Shown here: one piece after another, positions 62,883 to 64,000 of the stretch
Layout: each line of letters begins with the position of its first letter
How positions within the stretch are numbered: the stretch's first letter is position 1
From: Fundicoccus_A sp052115865
Lineage (GTDB): Bacteria; Bacillota; Bacilli; Lactobacillales; Aerococcaceae
DNA length: 64,000 nt
Reading direction: 5' to 3'
Assembly (NCBI RefSeq): GCF_052115865.1
Contig: NZ_JBQKME010000009.1
Location: 1 to 64,000, forward strand
Made by a program: the position numbers and the translations under genes
The notes under the pieces: model-generated
Seen by the model: the letters and a program-made list of their open reading frames with translations, nothing else
The model's database searches: none
Told to the model about the DNA's origin: nothing

Positions 62883-63110
62883 ATGACAGAACAATGGTTA
62901 CCGACACTAAAGACCGACACGCCGCAAGAAGGCTATGAGTTAGCCGTGAAACTTGCCAGAAAGGCAGTCGGCATGACGCAACCCGATCCAAAAATCCGTG
63001 AGATGCTCCGCCCAGTTTATGCGACCAACGCTGATAGCTTAACCTTGGCTTCCCAAGTAGTTGCCATTCACTTTCAAACCGTCGCTGCCGCCAATAATTA
63101 TTGGAACTAA
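62883..63110 (+). CDS. Small protein of unknown function
   Basis: Seventy-five residues, soluble, with helix-forming middle (GYELAVKLARKAVGM) and an aromatic end. AAAGGAGG precedes the ATG at good distance, so translation is likely. No family is recognised. Opposed motif copies at 62831 and 63128 bracket it as a unit of about 310 bp. Confidence 0.65.
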   Translation: MTEQWLPTLKTDTPQEGYELAVKLARKAVGMTQPDPKIREMLRPVYATNADSLTLASQVVAIHFQTVAAANNYWN

Positions 63111-63127
63111 AACATTTAAAACCATTC

Positions 63128-63143
63128 AAATAAATATCACTAA
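63128..63143 (+). repeat. Dispersed motif copy downstream of the small orphan gene
   Basis: AAATAAATATCACTAA matches 14 of 16 positions. Confidence 0.75.
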
Positions 63144-63144
63144 A

Positions 63145-63173
63145 AAAGCCTAAGCACAATCGCTTAGGCTTTT
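63145..63173. terminator. Bidirectional terminator
   Basis: AAAAGCCTAAGC and GCTTAGGCTTTT pair around a five- to six-base loop; it serves both convergent genes. Confidence 0.88.
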
Positions 63174-63178
63174 AAATA

Positions 63179-64000
63179 TTAAATAAATAACTTGTTCACT
63201 AATTCTTCAGCAGTGACATTTCCGATGTATTTATTCAGATCTAACCCTGCTAGCGCGTCAATCATGGCTTGGTGTTCAAATCTTACCCCAACCAGACGGT
63301 CTTCAACATCTGAAATATTTCCTAAACCAAAGAAGTCACCAAAAATTCTTGCTTCTGCAATTTTCCCTTGTTTCACATTTAAGCGGAAATCAACAAAGCC
63401 GAATGGGAATTTGTGGCTTTCAGCGATATCGAAATCAGGTGATTTACCATAGTTCCAATCCCAATTCCCCATCCGTTCTTCACGTAGCTTCATGACACCT
63501 TCCCAGATTTCATCCGTTAATTTAAACTCTGGAACTTCTTCTCGGCTTTTTATATTAAAGATTTCAAGTAAAATACGGTCACGGAATTCTTCAGTCGTTA
63601 GGTTTTTATATTCATCATCAACATAAGGTTTGATGTTGGTGACACGAGAACGAACGGATTTAATCCCTTTTGATTCAATTTTTTCTTTACGAGGTTTCAA
63701 AGCATTATTGACTTCGTCTAAGTCGGAATCAAAAAGAATGGTTCCATGAGCGGTCATACGGCCATCTTTAGCATACATAGCATTTCCACTGAATTTTTTG
63801 CCATCAATTAGCAAGTCGTTACGACCTTGTAATTCCGCTTCGGTTGCTCCCATTTTATGGAGAGCTTCAATCACAGGTTTGGTAAAACTTTGGAAGTCAC
63901 GGAAAGTACCATCGTCATCCTTAATAAAACAGAAAGAGAAGTTACCTAAATCATGGTAAACAGCCCCGCCACCTGACATGCGGCGAACGACTTGAATCCC
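63179..64000 (-). CDS. Lipoate--protein ligase A, 5' end outside the window
   Basis: The frame is open through the window edge, where it reads GIQVVRRMSGGGAVYHDLGN, so the natural start lies beyond 64000. RRxSGGGAVYHD, NDLLIDGKKFSGNAMY with the catalytic lysine, AHGTILFD, and a C-terminal accessory domain identify LplA, which activates lipoate with ATP and attaches it to E2 or GcvH lysines. It is at least 273 residues of a family with about 330. Confidence 0.93.
   Translation of the reverse strand, partial: GIQVVRRMSGGGAVYHDLGNFSFCFIKDDDGTFRDFQSFTKPVIEALHKMGATEAELQGRNDLLIDGKKFSGNAMYAKDGRMTAHGTILFDSDLDEVNNALKPRKEKIESKGIKSVRSRVTNIKPYVDDEYKNLTTEEFRDRILLEIFNIKSREEVPEFKLTDEIWEGVMKLREERMGNWDWNYGKSPDFDIAESHKFPFGFVDFRLNVKQGKIAEARIFGDFFGLGNISDVEDRLVGVRFEHQAMIDALAGLDLNKYIGNVTAEELVNKLFI

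Overview
The window reads as a chromosome segment of a low-GC Gram-positive bacterium of the order Lactobacillales. The inference rests on the ntp-type V-ATPase operon in Enterococcus order, a T-box-controlled short-form prolyl-tRNA synthetase, a BrnQ carrier, strong AGGAGG ribosome sites and dense TAATG gene couplings. I cannot name the species; an Aerococcaceae or Carnobacteriaceae relative fits but is a guess. No rRNA or tRNA gene was seen.

Layout. 1-9.45 kb is accessory: the end of a DptFGH-type phosphorothioation-dependent restriction module, then a stretch of broken genes (a split nucleotidyltransferase, a startless ORF, a decayed pRiA4b ORF-3 gene) around one intact acetyltransferase. 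9.5-14.1 kb is a one-carbon/formate operon (fhs, 5-FCL, fchA, folD, FocA-type channel). 14.3-31 kb holds mostly monocistronic housekeeping and membrane genes (FabV, PAP2 phosphatase, flavodoxin, GntR unit, aromatic acid exporter-like protein, FtsH, TetR, GDPD/SixA, DUF438 hemerythrin-PAS protein, BrnQ). 31-48 kb holds a glyoxalase II-like enzyme, EamA, a Gly/Arg-rich membrane protein with PspA, DUF924, LURP-one, signal peptidase I, UspA, T-box-proS, a thioesterase, YeiH, a divergent galactokinase-like protein and the tsaB-GNAT-rimI-tsaD operon. 48.5-57.4 kb is a nine-gene V-ATPase operon with a predicted Na+ site. 57.6-64 kb holds a MacAB-like exporter, an L,D-transpeptidase, a small orphan and a lipoate-protein ligase cut by the window edge.

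The most unusual feature is not a gene. A 16-bp motif, AAATAAATATCACTGC or its reverse complement, occurs about 40 times between 9.5 and 63.2 kb (nine exact copies; about 28 copies of the exact 11-bp core) and is missing from the first 9.5 kb. It sits at stop codons, upstream of genes, inside coding sequences and inside the proS T-box leader. The two orientations often bracket genes or operons facing outward. Base composition on the 5' side of the motif is rich in C and A, so local strand asymmetry changes sign inside single genes. Three families of intergenic tandem hairpin arrays (41-, 31- and 31-bp periods) lie in the gaps, mostly between convergent genes. The motif resembles a DNA uptake or recombination signal, or the terminal repeat of a small non-autonomous element; the sequence alone does not decide between these.

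In the one-carbon operon, FolD lacks the lysine and glutamine needed for cyclohydrolase activity while a separate FchA-type cyclohydrolase is encoded next to it, so the two probably share the job that one bifunctional FolD normally does.
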